Part shown: one piece after another, positions 61,045 to 64,000 of the stretch
Layout: each line of letters opens with the position of its first letter
How positions within the stretch are numbered: the stretch's first letter is position 1
Assembly (NCBI RefSeq): GCF_051014685.1
Contig: NW_027478443.1
Span: forward strand, 496,001-560,000
DNA length: 64,000 nucleotides
Direction: 5' to 3'
DNA from: Ptiloglossa arizonensis
Lineage: Eukaryota; Arthropoda; Insecta; Hymenoptera; Colletidae
Made by a program: the position numbers and the translations under genes
The notes under the pieces: generated by a model
Told to the model about the DNA's origin: nothing
Databases searched by the model: none
The model's input: the letters and a program-made list of their open reading frames with translations, nothing else

Positions 61045-62281
61045 ATCGGGCGAGTTTCTACTTTCAGATGCAACAGGAATTTTTGGGTTAGGTCAATCCG
61101 TTCGCGAGATATGGGAGTTTGAAGCCAAGAAATGGTTGCGAAGGCAAAACATTTTTCGCAATTCTGCTGATCCAAACGCTTAACCGGAATGGTCTAGGGA
61201 AAAAATACGCATACCGTTGTAATCGGGCGAGATTCTACTTTCAGATGTAGCAGTAATTTTTGGGTTTGGTCAATCCGTTCGCGAGATATGGGACTTTGAA
61301 GCTGAGAAATGGTTGAGAAGACAACAAAGTTTTCGCAATTCTGCTGCTCCAAACGCTTAACCAGAATGGCCTAGCGAAAAAGTACACATACCGTTGTAAT
61401 CCGGCGAGTTTCTACTTTCAGTTACAATAGGAATTTTTGGGTTAGGTCAATCCGTTCGCGAGATATGGGAGTTTGAAGCTAAGAAATGGTAAGAAGACAA
61501 CAAATTTTTCGCAATTCTGCTGCTCCAAACGCTTAACCAGAATGGCCTAGGGAAAAAGTACACATACCGTTGTAATCGGGTGATTTTCTACTTTCAGTTA
61601 CAATACGAATTTTTGGGTTGGGTCAATCCGTTCGCGAGATATGGGAGTTTGAAGCCAAGAAATGGTTGAGAAGGAAAAAAATTTTTCGCAATTCTGCTGC
61701 TCGAAACGCTTAACCAGAATGGCCTAGGGGAAAAATACACGTACCGTTGTAATCGGGCGGGTTTCTACTTTCAAATGCAATAGGAATTTTTGGGTTAGGT
61801 CAATCCGTTCGCGAGATATGGGACTTTGAAGCTGAGAAATGGTTGAGAAGACAACAAATTTTTCGCAATTCTGCTGCTCCAATCGCTTAACCAGAATGAC
61901 CTAGGGGAAAAATACACGTACCGTTGTAATCGGGCGGGTTTCTACTTTCAAATGCAATAGGAATTTTTGGGTTAGATCAATCCGTTCGCGAGATATGGGA
62001 GTTTGAGTCAAGAAATGGTTGGGAAGGCAAATCATTTTTCGCAATTCTGCTGCTCCAAACGCTTAACCGGAATGGTCTAGGGAAAAAATACGCATACCAT
62101 TGTAATCGGGCGAGATTCTACTTTCAGATGTAGCAGTAATTTTTGGGTCTGGTCAATCCGTTCGCAAGATATGGGACTTTGAAGCTGAGAAATGGTTGAG
62201 AAGACAACAAAGTTTTCGCAATTCTGCTGCTCCAAACGCTTAACCACAATGGCCTAGCGAAAAAGTACACATACCGTTGTA
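58216..62281 (+). repeat. Block E, copy 3 (23 monomers)
   Basis: Same 23-monomer order as 46720-50785, at a constant offset of 11,496 bp, from GGGTTGGCTC/GAAGTCAAG (58216) to GATGTAGCAGTAA with GGGTCTGG and TTCGCAAGAT (62105). It overlaps the second 4068-bp unit and then continues. The one-base deletions at GGTAAGAAG and TTTGAGTCAAG (about 62006) match copy 1. Confidence 0.9.
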
Positions 62282-64000
62282 ATCGGGCGAGTTTCTACTT
62301 TCAGATGCAATAGGAATTTTTGGGTTAGGTCAATCCGTTCGCGAGATATGGGAGTTTGAAGCTAAGAAATGGTTAAGAAGACAAAAAAGTTTTCGCAATT
62401 CTGCTGCTCCAAACGCTTAACCAGAATGGCCTAGGGAAAAAGTACACATACCGTTGTAATCGGGCGAGTTTCTACTTTCAGTTACAATAGGAATTTTTGG
62501 GTTGGCTCAATCCGTTCGCGAGATATGGGAGTTTGAAGCCAAGAAATGGTTGAGAAGACAACAAATTTTTCGCAATTCTGCTGCTCCAATCGCTTAACCA
62601 GAATGACCTAGGGGAAAAATACACGTACCGTTGTAATCGGGCGGGTTTCTACTTTCAAATGCAATAGGAATTTTTGGGTTAGGTCAATCCGTTCGCGAGA
62701 TATGGGAGTTTGAGCCAAGAAATGGTTGGGAAGGCAAATCATTTTTCGCAATTCTGCTGCTCCAAACGCTTAACCGGAATGGTCTAGGGAAAAAATACGC
62801 ATACCGTTGTAATCGGGCGAGATTCTACTTTCAGATGTAGCAGTAATTTTTGGGTTTGGTCAATCCGTTCGCAAGATATGGGACTTTGAAGCTGAGAAAT
62901 GGTTGAGAAGACAACAAAGTTTTCGCAATTCTGCTGCTCCAAACGCTTAACCAGAATGGCCTAGCGAAAAAGTACACATACCGTTGTAATCGGGCGAGTT
63001 TCTACTTTCAGATGCAATAGGAATTTTTGGGTTAGGTCAATCCGTTCGCGAGATATGGGAGTTTGAAGCTAAGAAATGGTAAGAAGACAACAAATTTTTC
63101 GCAATTCTGCTGCTCCAAACTCTTAACCAGAATGGCCTAGGGAAAAAGTACACATACCGTTGTAATCGGGCGATTTTCTACTTTCAGTTACAATACGAAT
63201 TTTTGGGTTGGGTCAATCCGTTCGCGAGATATGGGAGTTTGAAGCCAAGAAATGGTTGAGAAGACAACAAATTTTTCGCAATTGTGCTGCTTCAAACTCT
63301 TAACCAGAATGGCCTAGGGAAAAAATACACATACCGTTGTAATCGGGCGAGTTTCTACTTTCAGATGCAATAGGAATTTTTGGGTTAGGTCAATCCGTTC
63401 GCGAGATATGGGAGTTTGAAGCTAAGAAATGGTTAAGAAGACAACAAAGTTTTCGCAATTCTGCTGCTCCAAACGCTTAACCAGAATGGCCTAGGGAAAA
63501 AATACACATACCGTTGTAATCGGGCGAGTTTCTACTTTCATATACAATAGGAATTTTTGGGTTAGGTCAGTCCGTTCGCGAGATATGGGAGTTTGAAGGT
63601 AAGAAATGGTTAAGAACACAACAAAGTTTTCGCAATTCTGCTGCTCCAAACGCTTAACCAGAATGGCCTAGGGAAAAAGTACACATACCGTTGTAATCGG
63701 GCGAGTTTCTACTTTCAGTTACAATGGGAATTTTTGGGTTGGCTCAATCCGTTCGCGAGATATGGGAGTTTGAAGCCAAGGAATGGTTGAGAAGACAACA
63801 AAGTTTTCGCAATTCTGCTGCTCCAAACGCTTAACCAGAATGGCCTAGGGAAAAAGTACACATACCGTTGTAATCGGGCGAGTTTCTACTTTCAGTTACA
63901 ATAGGAATTTTTGGGTTGGCGCAATCCGTTCGCGAGATATGGGAGTTTGAAGCCAAGAAATGGTTGAGAAGACAACAAATTTTTCGCAATTCTGCTGCTC
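62282..64000 (+). repeat. Right end: rearranged block-E monomers, array continues
   Basis: Ten monomers, the last cut at 128 bases by the window edge. After AGATGC with ACAAAAAAG (62282), GGGTTGGCTC (62459), TTTGAGCCAAG with one base lost (62636) and GATGTAGCAGTAA (62812), the run 62989-64000 follows the order of 47781-48792: GGTAAGAAG, GGGCGATTTTC, AGATGC/GTTAAG, TTTCATATACAA, AATGGGAATT, GGGTTGGCGC. Two monomers carry AACTCTTAACC in place of AACGCTTAACC (63120 and 63297). Confidence 0.85.

Larger units (their letters stand above)
1..64000 (+). repeat. 177-bp satellite DNA array, head-to-tail, fills the window
   Basis: Every monomer opens with ATCGGGCGAG or a close variant, at 1, 178, 355, 532 and so on. 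The start of monomer k (counting from 0) is 1+177k minus the deletions so far; I checked this at many points, and the last start is 63873. That gives 361 full monomers and 128 bases of the next, with a net 25 one-base deletions. All copies are on the + strand, with no inversion, gap, transposon or unique segment. Consensus GC is about 41% (73 of 177), with 8 CpG where about 7 are expected. Variation is concentrated near monomer positions 22-30, 70-83, 94-107, 121-133, 145-158 and 165-173. The stretches at 31-69, 108-120 and 134-144 are the most constant. Arrays of this kind form centromeric or pericentromeric heterochromatin in many eukaryotes; that role is inferred here. Confidence 0.98.

Noticed and set aside
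1..64000. CRISPR array
   Set aside because: The whole 177-bp unit repeats; there are no short repeats separated by unique spacers, and no cas genes.
1..64000. Assignment to a known satellite (Arabidopsis CEN180, Brassica CentBr, primate alpha satellite)
   Set aside because: Monomer length is similar, but I see no shared sequence beyond short A/T-rich words. A search of satellite databases with the 177-bp consensus would decide; a full-length match would name the host group.
1..64000. Transposable-element insertions or inverted segments
   Set aside because: The ATCGGG anchor stays in register (within accumulated 1-bp deletions) and on the + strand through the whole window, which leaves no room for an insertion or inversion.

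Overview
The whole 64 kb window is one uninterrupted satellite-DNA array. The monomer is 177 bp, always head-to-tail on the same strand. I followed one anchor (the ATCGGG that opens each monomer) from base 1 to base 63873. The register never slips by more than one base at a time. The window therefore holds 361 complete monomers plus the first 128 bases of a 362nd, with a net total of 25 single-base deletions. I found no protein gene, RNA gene, transposon, CRISPR array or other unique sequence. The host must be a eukaryote with long satellite arrays, and the array is probably centromeric or pericentromeric heterochromatin. I do not recognise the monomer family. A nucleosome-plus-linker monomer (177 bp), about 41% GC and a near-expected CpG count (8 per consensus monomer) would fit a plant or an invertebrate, but none of this settles the species.

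The monomers are not identical. They fall into families with linked diagnostic bases, and the families recur in fixed orders, so the array has higher-order repeat (HOR) structure. From left to right: 1-2124 is a mixed stretch; 2125-9204 holds four copies of a 9-, 10- or 11-monomer HOR; 7966-14868 is a 20-monomer block followed by a 19-monomer copy of it; 14869-19468 is a 14-monomer unit and a 12-monomer copy; 19292-22121 is a 10-monomer unit and a partial copy; 22299-23006 is a duplicated dimer; 25131-28845 is a 12-monomer unit and a partial copy; 28846-33270 is a 17-monomer unit and a partial copy; 33271-38403 is a nearly perfect 8-monomer (1416 bp) HOR, 3.6 copies; 38404-46719 is a mosaic of modules; 46720-50785 is a 23-monomer block E1; 50786-52908 is a mosaic that looks like the 39-41 kb region; 52909-61044 is a 4068-bp tandem duplication that contains E2 (partial) and most of E3; 61045-64000 finishes E3 and starts another related block.

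Two features deserve attention. Each monomer carries two 17-bp sites that resemble the CENP-B box: one matches 8 of 9 essential positions, and the other, across the monomer junction, matches 7 of 9. Also, several duplication junctions fall inside chimeric monomers, so the products of unequal exchange can be read directly. The short open frames (75-94 codons) on the minus strand are by-products of a monomer that is exactly 59 codons long, and are not genes.
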